From: Anisakis pegreffii
Taxonomy: Eukaryota; Nematoda; Chromadorea; Rhabditida; Anisakidae
NCBI GenBank assembly: GCA_035041965.1
Contig: JAPYMA010000128.1
Span: forward strand, 1-64,000
Direction of reading: 5' to 3'
Length of the DNA: 64,000 nt
Shown here: positions 24,852-38,183 of the stretch, in pieces
How the letters are laid out: each line of letters begins with the position of its first letter
How positions within the stretch are numbered: position 1 is the first letter of the stretch
Notes under the pieces: model-generated
What the model saw: the letters and a program-made list of their open reading frames with translations, nothing else
The model's database searches: none
Told to the model about the DNA's origin: nothing
Made by a program: the position numbers and the translations under genes

Positions 24852-26720
24852 TTTATTGAGGGTGTTATTATGATTATTACTATTACTTTATCATAATTGC
24901 TGATAAGATTGTGATTGTACTTGCTGTCATCAATAGTGGATTGTTTTAATTGTAATTAGAAGAGGTATGTTTGGTTTAGTTTGTTTAGAGGATGTGATTG
25001 ACTGGTCTTCTTGTTGTGTGAGAGAATGTTTAGAGAATTTAGTGAGTGCGCTTTGTATTTTTCGTGTTTTCTTGAAATTTATTATTATATTTTGCATTCA
25101 GTTCCCTATTGATTCGAATAATTGTTCTGGATATGTAATCTCTTCAGCTGTTAACAACCAAACGAACAATCGCAATATCATTTTGACTACCTCACACTTT
25201 CATATCACTTTGATATACCTACCTCATCATTGTGTTCGATCGTATTTCACTATCATCATATTACACCATCATAACCCAGACTTCATCTAGACAATGCCTT
25301 TCATGCATTCAGTTATAATCCTTCATTAGCAACTTACATCTCACTTGCTATCCAGTTGTATCACCATTCCATAATGCACATTTATTTTCAAAATATTTTA
25401 CATGATGTTTCATCATAAGTCATTTGAATTGCTGCAGTTGTTTTATCGTACTGATATGATCTATGTACATCTTATCCTTGATAGAGTTATTCGTTTCAAA
25501 TAAACCGTCCTCGTAATGGTGTTAAACGCCGAAAGGTTAACAGTTTCTTGAGTAAGAACAATCATTATTGTTCGCTGGTTTTTAACAACAGATCTGAGAA
25601 AAGAGATATGCTATTTCGATCATCAGCATTTGCTTCAGACAAGATGCTTTCAGATTGAGCCATTCCATGGAAATCAGTCCCTGTCTAAACAACCGTGTAA
25701 GTGTTCACAAAGAATCATTAGGCCACTTGTATAATGCTTGTATTATGCTTATTTCTCAATTTACAAAGCTACAACTTCATTTGAGTGAAACTCGCTGAAT
25801 AATCAAATTAGTTAATCACCAAACAGAGAATAATTTGTTTACGCAGATAATTCTCATTTTCCTCAACTGCTGACAATGAATTCATTGGTTGTTGCTAAAT
25901 CACGTTTACGGACTGATAGAATATTCCCGAATTCCTTGAGAAATCACTTCATAAAGGAACACTTTTGTGTTCATGGAGTTCACTAGACGGCCCTCTCATT
26001 CTCTGTTCTCATCATTCTCGAGCTCTCTTTGTCCTCTCATTCTCTGCTTCTCTCGGCTTCATCAATTACGAAACAGCGATGGAGAGAGCAATTGCAAGAG
26101 CATGATTTGGGAGGATGTGATGATATAGGAATGAATCTGGAGTGTGTTCAAAGCCCGGGGGCAGTGATGCATCTTCTGATCACAGATATTGGACTGTGTG
26201 GCAGTCTTCCGTTAAAATTGCTAGTGAATTCACTTTGCATAAACCCTAGCAACGACACGTCAGATAGATGGCCCGACTCAACTGAACTCAGATCTTCTGT
26301 GATTATGCGCAATAATACGATTCATAAGCCTGCATTCCATACAAGTAGCAAAAGCATTGTTTCCAAAGTTGAGCTATCCTATGACGAGAAGATACAATCT
26401 TCCTGATTCACTTACGTTCTCTAAAATTCACGACGAGCTGTAATTCCTAAATCAAATACGCAAACATGCGAATTGGTATCGTTTGAAACGCAATCAATCA
26501 AACGGATTTATCACAATCTGTTGAAAAACAAAAACGGATTAACAATGATCGACAACTGATTTCTGATAATCTGTGCATATTAAATGGTACGATGGCAATA
26601 ATATGACAATAATATTTACTATTATTTAGCAGTAATATTTTATAATATTCACGTTTATCCAATCAAACAGAGATGCGGAATGATTATCGTGTTCACGTAT
26701 GCAACTGGTTGGCCATCATA
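24852..26720. other. Intergenic region with one weak ORF
   Basis: No supported exon except the doubtful frame at 26,029-26,406. A C/T-rich tract (TCTCATTCTC repeats) lies at 25,990-26,050. Confidence 0.45.
26029..26406 (+). CDS. Unrecognised ORF of up to 125 codons
   Basis: A long frame with slightly higher GC than its surroundings. The first codon is TTG; the first in-frame ATG is inside the frame (MNLECVQSPG). There is no signal peptide and no motif I recognise. It may be a chance frame. Confidence 0.18.
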   Translation: MSSHSLLLSASSITKQRWREQLQEHDLGGCDDIGMNLECVQSPGAVMHLLITDIGLCGSLPLKLLVNSLCINPSNDTSDRWPDSTELRSSVIMRNNTIHKPAFHTSSKSIVSKVELSYDEKIQSS

Positions 26721-26722
26721 GA

Positions 26723-26729
26723 TATAAAA
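26723..26729 (+). promoter_or_regulatory. TATA-like box before the small secreted protein
   Basis: GATATAAAAC is centred about 55 bases before the ATG at 26,781, a good distance for a short-leader gene. Confidence 0.4.
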
Positions 26730-26780
26730 CACTATCCAGAAGTGAATGCAACTTCAGTCATCCAATTGCCAGCTCACAAG

Positions 26781-27473
26781 ATGGTCCGTGTTTCCTCGGT
26801 GATACTCGCCATTTTTCTGGTCCTCACTATTAACGTTCAACACACTTTATCGAGTTATTCCTTTCCAAGTTGGTTTTTTGATTGAAATAATCATCGAATA
26901 GCGTATGAGAATACGAAATTATTGAGTTCCTCGGTATTATTATGTGATGCTTTTCGACTTAAAGAACGTAGAACTATTTGGGGATTTGTGATCAGATTAT
27001 TCTTTATAATCACGGGCAGTAATACACTGAACAAGGTTCTGCGATAGAGATGTTGTGATTGCGTGGGGTTTTTGATGAGGTGATGATACAATATTGGAGA
27101 GTTTTGAGTATCGTGATCAATTTCCAAGTTGATTGAAGTTATAACGGGATTTGAAGTCGAAATTACTTCAGGTTTTAATGGATTGGATGACTTTTGTGAA
27201 TATAAGATGTACTGTAATGTAGGAAATAACATCATTCATAGGAAGATTCCTTCGATGCTAAATCATGGAAACAATGTTGTTAGAATTACGCAACTGAGTT
27301 ATCTCTTTGCAGGGTATCGGTATGGATGGTCAAAAATGGGCTCTCATGTTCCGAGCCCATCCAAAAACGAACCTGTTCAAACTGCTGCTCCGGAGGAGCA
27401 CAGCGAAGGACCAACGAAAAAGCTTCGCATAAGGCTGACTAAAAAGCGTTGGCCTTCGCGTATACGTCTCTAA
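26781..27473 (+). CDS. Small secreted basic protein
   Basis: Two exons, 26781-26868 and 27313-27473, phase-consistent, giving 82 residues. Signal peptide: VSSVILAIFLVLTINVQ, with cleavage likely near HTLSS. The mature part starts YSFPRYRYGWSKMGSHVPSP, then an acidic Pro-rich stretch (APEEHSEGP) and a very basic C-terminus (KKLRIRLTKKRWPSRIRL). The dibasic sites (KK, KKR) would allow processing, so a peptide precursor or a cationic host-defence-like peptide are both conceivable; neither is shown. No cysteines in the mature protein. Not recognised as any named family. Confidence 0.6.
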
Positions 27474-28347
27474 AAACGTAGATTTGGAACGGAAGATTAA
27501 TCATGGAAAGATCAACTGTATTACATGAGCATAATTTCTTTGAAATTTGCTTAGTTTCTGAAGGAAACATTGTTGATTTCACTTACAATTACAATATACC
27601 TCTTTTTTCTTACTAATCTCGGTGATTTCTTTTGGAATTGTCATCTTATTGGAATTTTCATACGAATAAATTTTTACTTCATTTTGTTTTCATTCAACGG
27701 TTGCTCACTATTACAGGCACTTCGAATTAACGTTCTTTTTTCATACGATGTAGGAATTTGCTTTCAACTTCATTGGTTGACAGGCGTCTGATTGCACTGA
27801 CTGATGAATGCAGATTTGAGTTCGAATGAACTCTTTCTTATTTGAGGATTTCTCGTCTCCCTTTCAGATTTGAGACTGATGTCCATCCGTTTCACTCAGC
27901 TTATCTATTAATTCGCCATATGAGTATTAAAATTTATTGCGATTCCAGTCTCAATGACATAAGTACGTTAACCAACAAACCAACACACACACAGTAACAA
28001 TGGAATACGTTAATTGTTATACTTGACAAGTGCAGACTTCTCAAGAAAGTATGCGTAGACGTTATTGTATTGGTGTGTGAGATATCTAATCTTGTTCCTG
28101 CCTTAATAACGAACTCAATAAACGGTATTTCACTGAGGTAATCAACTCATCATCAGTGAACATCAAGATGATGTTAACACTAATGATATTTTGATCGCTC
28201 TCACAAAATTTGCTACATAAGTTGCCTTAGTGCAGTGTTGTCGCGAAATACCAAATCGCTTTGAACACACTGCGCTGAGCGCATAAATTCATCTGCACTC
28301 AAATGAGAGTGTGAAGAATTGAGTAGAATACAGATTCATGCGAGAAA

Positions 28348-28725
28348 TATTCATGAGAGTGAATCAGTGATGTGGCAGAAATGAATGAGAAAACATGCAT
28401 GATGCAATGCATGTGTTGTGCAGTTGATAACGTCGAGAAACGAGAGTGATGAGACACTGCGAGAATCAGTCACAAAAATCACGTAGAGACTCGTCGAGAG
28501 TCAGGTGTATGATGCAACGTTTAATGTGTAAACACCTTCTGAAACGTCACTTCGACCAGAAACCACTCTCCCGCACTCTATTCCATTCGCACACTCCTTT
28601 TCCAATTTTTACGTCTGATTACAACGATCGCTCATTCCTCTCATTCCAAACATTGTTGATTCCATTGTGTTGCTACAGTTTTCTCAATCACTTCACACGT
28701 ATCACTGATTCACTCTCATTCATGA
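28348..28725. mobile_element. TIR element (MITE), copy 1
   Basis: The ends are inverted: TGAGAGTGAATCAGTGAT at 28,354-28,371 and its complement ATCACTGATTCACTCTCA at 28,701-28,718, with the similarity continuing inward to GAATGAGAAAAC / GTTTTCTCAATC. No transposase. Copy 2 is at 38,792-39,178 and shares internal blocks such as GAGTGAYGAGACAC. Confidence 0.75.
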
Positions 28726-31700
28726 TTCTCCTCGAACTTCCAACTCCAGTAATTTCTTCCGATCGCTCGTCTTCGATTACACCTTGCAATAAGTAAGTAA
28801 ACCTTTCGCCACTGTGCACTCAATCAATCTACTGCATTACTGATTGTATCCACTTCACCTAAAAGAAACAATCATAGAAAGAACAATTGCGTTGCTGCAA
28901 TAACATAAGTTTGATTTGATATCTACGCATGATACGATACTATTGTTAGCGTTAACATGATGGATATGAAGTTGAATGAACACGTTCCATGGCACCTTGA
29001 AATAATCCATTGTCTGACAATGGGAGCACAGTAATTCAGTCCTAAGTATATCCGAACATTTAAGTTGAAGTGAGGCAAGAAACACCTAACTTGACTGATG
29101 TAGTCAGTTAATAGAGTTAGCTGTTTTCGTCCACAAAATACCCTTGCCCGTTAGTGATAACCTGCAGTCATATCGGCAAACAGTTCCTAACATTGCACTT
29201 TAAGGGTGCACACCTGAAAAATTCATTTGTGTTACATGTAGAGTTGTGATTTTCTTCTGCATATGCCATTAGTTGAGGCTCCCAATTGCCCTGTGTTTGG
29301 CATTATATCTGCATAATTTTTGAATGCTTCAATTGAGTCATCCAATCAGAAGAAATCTAATATTGATGGCAAGATTTGATGTCAATGCTGGATGATGAGT
29401 ATGCTTTAAAGCCATCGGAATGTCCATATGATGACATTGTTCCGTTGTAATTTCTTGTTGAGCTGATATTTTCATGTATGGTATTATTCCTAACAGTAAG
29501 CAAATGAGATGATTTATTGTGAGCATAAATATGAATTTAATGTTATGACAAGTTGAATTTATGATTTATATCTCTCCATAACTGAATGCGTTTACATAAC
29601 CATTGTATATTTCATTCGTGATTGTAATCGCATTCTTTCCGTTAATCATCGTTTTTGTTCAAATATCTGTATGAAACTTCTTCCGAATTGTCTTCGAATT
29701 GAGTATTTCCCCATTGTAGTCAATCATCGAATTGCTTATGTGTAATTTGAATGCCATGAATTATTGTTTTCGCTTTGATGCGTGTTTTCGAGTTTTTCTT
29801 CTGATATTTGTTTATCATTATCTACTGATATAAGCATCAACTCGATGCTGCTATTAATATTAATCATGTTGTTATGATCATTATTATATTGTTGGAGCTA
29901 TTGTTTGCTTTGTTTATATTCTATGCTCCAATAAAGCCTTGCCATTTGACTTATCCACACTAGCGTTGATATGCGATTGTCTTCCGAATCTGTCGAATCC
30001 TTTTGATTTGGTAACAAATCAAAATCTGTTACCAGTATTTCTTTCTGTTTTCTACATCGTATTGCTGCTATTTATTTTTTCATGTGTGTAATTTTTTCCG
30101 TTTCAATTATATTTGCGATGGAATGAATTGAAGAGGAAATATGGGTTTCGTTTGTCAATTTTTTTCTCGAATTTCGATTCACAATTTGCATTGTTTTTGG
30201 AATATTCTTGCTGTTTTATTGGCGTGAATTTTGCTGGATAAATGAGTCTATCGTTAATATTTGTTTGTTTTGACAAATGATAGATATTCCGTTTGATAAA
30301 TTTGACTAATCGTCATTTCATTTTCAAATAAAACTCGTCGATGACTCGACATTCTTTCGTGCAACTGACAAAATGAAATTAGCTTGTGGCCAGTTAGCAT
30401 AGCCTTCTTTTTTTTCAAGCATATTTCGTTCAATCGTGTTCATTTCTATCAAAATACTGAAACGACTGACAATGAGAAATCATCTGAAGAGGATTGGTAA
30501 TGGATCTTGAGCTCAATTAATTGTGAAGTGAGTTTAGTGATCAATTGTTCGATCAATCGGGATCGGTTAAGATGATCAATTGCTCAACACTCATGCGAAA
30601 TCAGTTCAGTGATCAAGTAATTGTTCAATCGGTTGGTGATCCATCAAATTGGTGTACCATAACTCCGGCTCACTCGTTTAGCGGCGGCTTCACGGCTGCT
30701 TGCAGTACAGGTACGTTATATTGAATCGGATCAGTGCCGATTCTTTCAAGCTCTCCGGCTCAAACGCTATATTGTGAAGAGAAACGTTCAAAAACAATGA
30801 TGATGAACCATGCAATTGACCATGCAAGCATTATTTCTCGTCGAATGCGCGACAAATATCGCAACAAATGCTTGCTGCTGCTCACAATAAAAACGCAGCC
30901 AACTTAACCATCCATCCAATTTCATGCTCATATTCATCGCTATCTCAAAACAAACATCACATCGATCATCCTTCCTTTTCCATCCAATCGTCAAACAATC
31001 GACCAACCAACCGACCGATTCCATTCATGCATGCATTCACACATTCATTCATCATCGTCGAAAACAATAAAGCCATCGAATCAATAAAATTTCTCAAGCA
31101 TTTAATTCATCATCAAGCATTTTGTTGATGATTAATTCACCATTTTGTTGATGATCAGAAACTGACTAATCTGTGAGTTGATCAACTTAATTCTCTGGAC
31201 GTTTCGCATGCTCTGAAGGAACAGATGATGTGAACGAATGGAAGAGATAAACGTGAAGCGCAGCAATTGATCACAATATTGCTTGGATGGTTTCGAGGAT
31301 GAATGATTGCATGTTTGTCATTGACAGCAGCTTAACCATACTCTCAAGAGTCATTCATTCAAAATAAACAAATTGCTTAGCATCATGCATTGTCAGCATC
31401 CATTCTTTGAAGCATTCTTCAATAGCTACGAATCAGTCGCAGATTCAGCGCACACATATTACACTTGCTTTCATGTCGTCTGTTACCCTGGATTCACATT
31501 TCAACAGCATATTCATAATTGCATTCCTTTCAGAGCACTTCCCAATCCTTCTTCAATCAGTTCAGCCAGCTTGCATTGGTAGTTTTTGCGCTTGGAAAAG
31601 TCTTTTGAATCTGGCAAATTCCTAAAGTTTGGATTTAGATACGTTGTAAATTGTAAATTTACTTCTCAATGATAATGCGTTGATGAACAAGGAAACTGGA

Positions 31701-32534
31701 TACAGGAACAATTTCAGTGAGGTAAACAATGGTGTTTTTCAAGTCATCCTAGTATCTCATTTCATTTCGGTTGTGTTTTGCACTTTACCCTTTTGTTTTC
31801 TTCTGTTTTCCGTACTTATCAATTGAGCACTCTCAGACTCAGTTGTTGAATGTTCTCTCTGCTTCATTCTGGATTGTTTAAATTTTCATTAAAAAATAAA
31901 AATCTTGAATTTGCCTTTTGAATTCTTAAAATTCTCATTCCTTTGCCTTCTGTGAGCATTTATCAATTACTCCTTCCATTTTTGAGCTACTCAGATGGCT
32001 TTTGACCGCCCTTTACTCATTTAAACAGTACCACTGGTAATGTGAACTCACACTCTTCTTAATTATCAAAACTTATCTGTTTTACAGTGCATTAATATCG
32101 AAAGGATATTCATCAGAATAATATCAAGATCTATCAGTGTTTAGCTCGAATGAGAAAACACTGGTATCCTTGAAGAATATCTGATTGTGGGTAAGCATAA
32201 GGAACTGACGCACCACGGGCTGAGTAAATAGAGTTATCTCTCCTTTAGAATGTAATAATCTAATCAAGCCTAGAATCGTCGAATGGAATCAGTTGGTAAA
32301 ATCATAATTTAATTGTTACTATATTAATGCTCAATGACATAGACCGATATTCTCATCGTGTTGCTCTAAGATCTATCGTAATTGTCATTCTGGTTGTTGT
32401 TTTCAGTATCATAATGTTGTCCTTATCGTTATTGCTTTTAACAGAGTTTCATTAATCACTTTATCCCTATTACCGATAGTGTTATTACCTGTACTAAAGA
32501 TATTATTATTATTGTTGTCAGAATTATTGTTCTT

Positions 32535-32535
32535 C

Positions 32536-32566
<31 letters not shown>

Positions 32567-32567
32567 C
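32535..32567. repeat. ATT microsatellite
   Basis: About eleven TTA/ATT units within a broader ATT-rich tract from 32,505. Confidence 0.85.
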
Positions 32568-32789
32568 ACTACTGTAGACATTATTATCGCTATCAGTGGA
32601 ACTGAAACTTAACGAAAGTTTCTGATTATTTGGCAGCAAGCAGATATTCGCTCAAGTCGATGAAGTGATGAATGATGCATGAACATGTAGCAGGATGGAT
32701 ACGACGAGTGTGCTTGATTGCAGATTCACACTTCATTTCGATTCGTTTGGGAATTATTTATTTATTTATGCGGTGGGAGTTATCTCTCC

Positions 32790-32821
32790 TTAAGTGGATG
32801 GGGTCAACCCCATCCACTTAA
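32790..32821. repeat. Perfect 15-bp palindrome with 2-nt loop
   Basis: The left arm 32,790-32,804 (TTAAGTGGATGGGGT) and right arm 32,807-32,821 are exact reverse complements around CA. The preceding GTTATCTCTCCTT also occurs at about 32,233-32,247. Confidence 0.9.
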
Positions 32822-32880
32822 TCAACACGTAAACAATTATTTTGGCTCGATATGATGAAGAATTTTTTGATTAGAGCAAT

Positions 32881-33159
32881 ATGAATCCAGCAACCATATC
32901 AACAAATATGAATGTGCATGATTTTGAATGCGATTTTGAGTTTATTGCTCAGCTCACCAAGTCATCTATATCATTATCAGACTCATCCAGCGAGCTGCAG
33001 CCATCCAAATCATCTTCCTTTCAGTCAATAATCCGTTCATTAATAATAATTGTTCGTCAACTATGTTGTCGCCTAGCCAGAATCGTTACTCTCATCATTA
33101 TTTTCGATTTTGATTGCACACTGACTGCATTCACTGTGTTCATTCATTTGTTCCCATAA
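32881..33159 (+). CDS. Unrecognised 92-aa ORF
   Basis: ATG-initiated frame with a Ser-rich N-terminal half (SSISLSDSSSELQPSKSSS) and a hydrophobic second half (ARIVTLIIIF). No splice partner, no family. It may be chance. Confidence 0.2.
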   Translation: MNPATISTNMNVHDFECDFEFIAQLTKSSISLSDSSSELQPSKSSSFQSIIRSLIIIVRQLCCRLARIVTLIIIFDFDCTLTAFTVFIHLFP

Positions 33160-35548
33160 GACTTCCTTGAAGACGACTCGTGAAGGTGTCTACTGCTTTT
33201 CTTAATGAATAATCACTGATAATTTGAAATTTTATTAAGCGCGTACAGTCTTGGAAATCAATGCAGATCTCGACTAATCAACGTTATTGAAGAGGCTTCT
33301 TGTGAGCCAGAGAATCTTTTTTGCTTCCAATTATTGGTTCCATTAATTGTCGTATTAATCGAGAGCAATTTTGCTTTTACTCTTCGGTTTGATTGACAGC
33401 ATTACCATATAAATGCACAGTTGTATGCACATGCTCAATTTTTAACCATGCATACACGATGGAAAGAGGTAATATTTCTAGAGAGACACGTCAGTAGCTA
33501 GCTATTAGTGGATAAATTGAAGCATATAATTGAGAATGCTTCGAATTATTTCTAAATCTTGCTGAATTGTTTTCGTAGGAGACTTGCTGTCAGCATATCA
33601 ATTATTACTGGAATTGCTATCATTATCGAATATCGTTTTTGCTGCTACTGTTGCTGCATAATCAGGTATCATTTGCATTATTATCATTCTCATTGTTTAT
33701 AGGGGTTATTTCCCTTAAATGTGAGTCATTTTCGAGATATGCCGATTTTAAGAGATTTTCGAGAGATTTCTGAGCTTTTCAGATTTGTTTACTTTCAAAA
33801 AATTTCACTTTCGTGAGCATATTGAATCTTATCGAATGACAAATGAAATGCGCATATTGAAGTGAACTGAAACGTGTGGAAAGCAGATAATTTGATTTGT
33901 TGAATGTTATCATCGGACAACACTCGGTTTCAATGATGAGATGCGCACTTCGTATTTTACGACACCTAATTTGTGCTCAACACAAAAGTGGATTGCCGAG
34001 TTGTTCGTATCGTTCATCCGCATTTTCATTTTCAATTTCACTCTCGATGTTCATTAAAAATTTATTCGCTCAGTCGCTCTTCACTCCCCTCCTACTAATT
34101 TCCATATTTTCAAAATGATTCGCCGCATTATTCATGCGATTTTTGCTACCTACGCATTCGAGCAAACCAAAAACTCGTCATCGCAAGTGGAATTAAATAT
34201 CCACTTTTGTGATGATTACTTCGCATCCCTCGTAACTATTCCATATGATCTGAAGCAATCGTTCAGTACAACCAATATGATCTCATATATCACGTCGAAG
34301 CTTTTCACTTTCATAATTGGGTTGTTTTGTTGTTTTTTTTCAACGCTAAAATCAAGTGGCTAGTTAGATTCAAGCTTATTCAAACTCGATTCAACTCATC
34401 TTGGAACTGAGTGGTTATTTGAAGCTAACAGACTCTCCAGCCAAAGCACTTTTCACAAACTTTATTCTGCTATCTTTTCAGAAATATTCGAAAATGTGAG
34501 ACACATTGTTGCGTTCATGTACTGAAAGACCGTTAGGAACAACCCTCTCCATGGAATTTCATTTCATTCATAGTTTTTCACTCTTTTTTTAGAACTTTTA
34601 CGAAAACCATTTGCAACATTCACAACAAAAAAAACCAATATGTATTGTGTATCATGTGCATAAGGCATAATTATCATTAGCTCATCGGCAATTACAGATT
34701 AAAGTAATGAAGGATTAGGCTAGAACACAGTGAGGATTCTATTAATCCAATGGACAAACGAGAGTATGGATAGGGGAGGGATGAATGTTTTGTGGATATT
34801 TTTAAGGCTCATACTATTTGTTGATTGGACTTTTCGAGTTTATGACGCAATAAAACGAGAATGATTGAAGGGATTCTTGTCACATCATTTTTATGTCACA
34901 TCAACATGATACCAATTAATTCAAACAAGGTTTTTGCATTCATCATTGTCATTCGATGCTCTATTTTGAAGGATTCTTTTTGTAAAATTTTACACTAATT
35001 TGCGCATTTCACGTTACCGATGTATTGCTTATATATTATCATTTCAACACACCAAATCAGTTATCATCGGAACATTACCATATCACTTTTACAATGCTTT
35101 ATGTTAACAATATAGCAATGAATCAGGCTTAAACACAATTTGTCTCTCGTAATACGCGAATGCTGTTTATAGTCTCTTATGCATCCACTTTAATTCGATC
35201 CTCATTGTTGACTCGAACGATACACTTGAACGCATTCATTCATGTTATTGGTCACCACTGCACCTAATGAAAAAACGTCGCATGCGGATAGTGTTACAAA
35301 TGTTACGAAATGAAGTGATTGCAGACTTTTAAAAATTCATTCGAACAACCCAATAGTTTTACTGATCATATGGATATTTTCACAGTGAAGTTTATCATCA
35401 GCTGGATAACGAAACCATTCATGTGAATAATTGTATGTGGATAATCCGAAAAGAACGATCAACTCAAAAAAGCATTGATCACAAATGATATATTGACCGC
35501 TTCAACTGGTTGAGTGATTGTGAAAGCGCTCTGAAAACTGATTGAATA

Positions 35549-37605
35549 ATGTGTGAGAACGAAGAAAATCCGCCGAAAGAGCAGAAAGCCGAATCGAATC
35601 GTCACTATGATTCGCATCGAGGTTTCAGTGCAAAAGCAAGACAAGTGCTACTTGAACCACAAGCTCCATTCGCTGTAGCTGATAAGGTTTTGATTCACTT
35701 CGTATCAATTGTTAGTGCAGAATTCAATAAAGCATTTCTGCTATAGTTATGCATCAAGTGATATCATAATTAATGCTTTAAATGGTTATTATCATCAATA
35801 TTATCACAGATGGTGCCATCGTGAAAATTTTCTAAGATCTGTATTACTATGTTGTTATTAAGATCATGATTCCACCTTCAGCAAGTCATCTTGACAACGT
35901 CGAATAATCCAACCAGTCCAATAGCGCCACATCGAGGTTTCAATCCAAAAGCTCGAGAGAAACTGATTGAACGTGATAACACATCATCGCAGCCATTTAA
36001 AACGAGTTCGTTTCAAGGATCTTTAAGTTGCTATCAAAATGGCTGTTGATGATGAATATCATATGAAGACGATGGATTTCTCATTAGAGGTTCTCAGTCG
36101 AAGCTGTTTTGTTACATGGATGAGACCAGCAATCAGATAATTCGTGGTGATCTGATGTTTTCAGAGTCTTTAAGAACTGGAATCGAAAAAAGTTTCCGCA
36201 ATAAAATGATTATTTCATGATAGTATCGGATAGGAAAGAATCTCAGATCTCAGGATATTATCTATATTACCGACGAATTATATTGGATAGAAATGACTGA
36301 TTGATTGTTTGTTGATTGATAATGATTGATTGATAATCGCTGAAAATAGTAGCATTTGTTAAGAATTTTGACAAGAATACTGAAAGGGATGAAGACATTG
36401 TTTTGATCAGCAAACAGAACAACGGAAAGTAACCTTCAGATCTGATGAGGGAAGAATCAAGCAGTGAGTTCGACTTGAGACGACGTGTTCTGAACAGTGG
36501 TGCTTTCTTTCAGTTGAAGCAAACAAACGGGAGTGGATCTTGTAGGAATTTCATGAACCTGGTACCGTCTGATGCAAAACATTCACCGTCAACATGTGAT
36601 TTTAGTGAGTACTATTCAGTTTATTGCAAATTCTTTCAGTGATAAATGACGAACGAACCTTTATGATCAGTTCAGCTAACAGAATATTTTTCTATAGAAG
36701 TTAAGATTATCATTGATGTTGTTATGGCAGTTCTGTATTGTTGTCTCCACTATCGTTATCATTATTGTTATCAATGATTCCGCAGCAGCAAAAATTTGCA
36801 CTGCTCTTCTCAATACGGTGATATAATATTTTAGCGTTCGATGAAATTGGCGAGCTACCGCACAGTAAGGCGTCCCGGGCGAAAGCGCATGTGCTGCTCG
36901 GAGATATCGGCAAAACACGTTCGGCCGGCGATTTCTTCATGAAACAACGCCTACAACTGCAACGACCCTTGCAAATGTACAGACAATACAATATTATGCG
37001 ATTGCCAAGGTGTCGTAGACAGAAATGATTTGGTGTTCGTGAAATTATCTTATATTAGACATGGAGGGATGGATACGTGACGATTCATCATGATTTATGA
37101 CTTTGATGTGAATATGCTATGAAATTTGAGATGCACTCGGGATTTACATCATCACTTCGATCATAAAATTTGAATAATAATTGATACTGACGATGAGAGC
37201 AACTTTCGAATTGAATTGATAGCTCTAAGTAAGTGAACAGTTGAATTTTCTGGTTGTGGAAAAATTTGAACTCCGAATTCAGCAATTCAATGAATTCAGT
37301 GATTTATTGATTGTATCGATCATGATTATTGATAGAATGTGCTATGGAGATGAGCATGCAACGGTTGAATTTAAAATATTTTGGTGCATTTCAGCGTTGA
37401 CTCGGAAACAAGCGATGAAGTGAAATCACCACAATCGATGGATGAGGATGACAAAGCTGATGCACCCGAAAGAGGATTAGTGAATGAACTGGCATCGAAT
37501 TTGTACAAAGTTGATTTGGATGATACGCAATCGGGTGGGAACACTCGAGATGGGAACACTGCAAGGAGTCTTGGATCATCTCAAGCGAACACAAAAAGCA
37601 ATTAG
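35549..37605 (+). CDS. Unknown protein with two HRGF-x-x-KAR motifs
   Basis: Exons 35549-35686, 35882-36026, 36440-36604, 36835-37009 and 37395-37605 give 277 residues with every phase matching; the end of exon 2 could instead be at 36,044. Two motifs are repeated near the N-terminus: SHRGFSAKARQVLLEP and PHRGFNPKAREKLIER, encoded by adjacent exons. The middle is basic (SKASRAKAHVLLGDIGKTRSAGDFF) and the C-terminus is acidic and polar (DEDDKADAPERG, then Gly/Asn/Ser-rich). No signal peptide, no membrane segment. Probably an intracellular, largely disordered regulator with a duplicated short linear motif. I recognise no family and assign no function. Confidence 0.65.
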
Positions 37606-37952
37606 AATTTCGACAGAACGATTGCTTTAAAAGAATCGCCCAAGGCTCAAAACTCGCTTGTGTTCCCACCCAATCTGTTCGTGTTGTCCACAAGTGATCC
37701 CACTCATGATCATTCAAATAACAGAACGATCGAATTATTTCACTATATGCATAATCGAAATGTGTCTCTTTCATTCATGTTTTGCAACACTTAAGAAAAT
37801 TATTGCATTCTGCCTATAGAAACAAAACGAAATTAAAAAGCTCTTTAGTTCTAACGAAAAGATTCTTATTATGGTGTTAGTGGTGGCCATGGATTTGAAC
37901 AGAGACAGCAAAGCCAGGAGTTGAGAATCGAAGCTGCACAAGTTAACTTGTA

Positions 37953-38183
37953 CTACTTATGCACAATAACTGTGTAGATCTTTCCATTAAACAGCAAGTA
38001 ATTCCGAATTTGTTGCGATATTTTAGTGTTTGAATGATTTTTTGGATTCCAGAGCCTCTTATTGTTTTTTTTGTGTAACGGGCGATGCCCGTTTGCTTCA
38101 AGCAAAGCGCATGTAGAAGAGTCAGCAGCACTGCGCAAAGTGATGATGTTCTTCTTGTTTAAGATTGTTCCATCATAAGTCAA
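37953..38183 (-). CDS. Unrecognised 76-aa ORF
   Basis: ATG-initiated polar, Lys/Asn-rich frame (NKKNIITLRSAADSSTC near the start). No family, no splice partners, no signal peptide. Its middle coincides with the short GGGC/GCCC hairpin. Confidence 0.18.
   Translation of the reverse strand: MTYDGTILNKKNIITLRSAADSSTCALLEANGHRPLHKKNNKRLWNPKNHSNTKISQQIRNYLLFNGKIYTVIVHK

Larger units (their letters stand above)
27474..35548. other. 8 kb gene-poor region
   Basis: No phase-consistent multi-exon gene found on either strand. Contents: the TIR element at 28,348-28,725, a GATCAATTG-type repeated stretch at 30,500-30,650, ATTCATTC low complexity near 31,030, the ATT microsatellite at 32,535-32,567, the palindrome at 32,790-32,821, and a weak ORF at 32,881-33,159. 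It probably includes distal regulatory sequence or undetected small genes. Confidence 0.45.

Noticed and set aside
26891..27235. 114-codon minus-strand frame
   Set aside because: It lies wholly inside the intron of the small secreted protein, has no splice partner and no recognisable motif.
28446..28796. 116-codon frame
   Set aside because: Most of it lies within the MITE at 28,348-28,725, and its ends show no gene signals.
30660..30720. GC-richer stretch CGGCGGCTTCACGGCTGC as a tRNA or structured RNA
   Set aside because: I could not draw a cloverleaf or other defined RNA fold from it.
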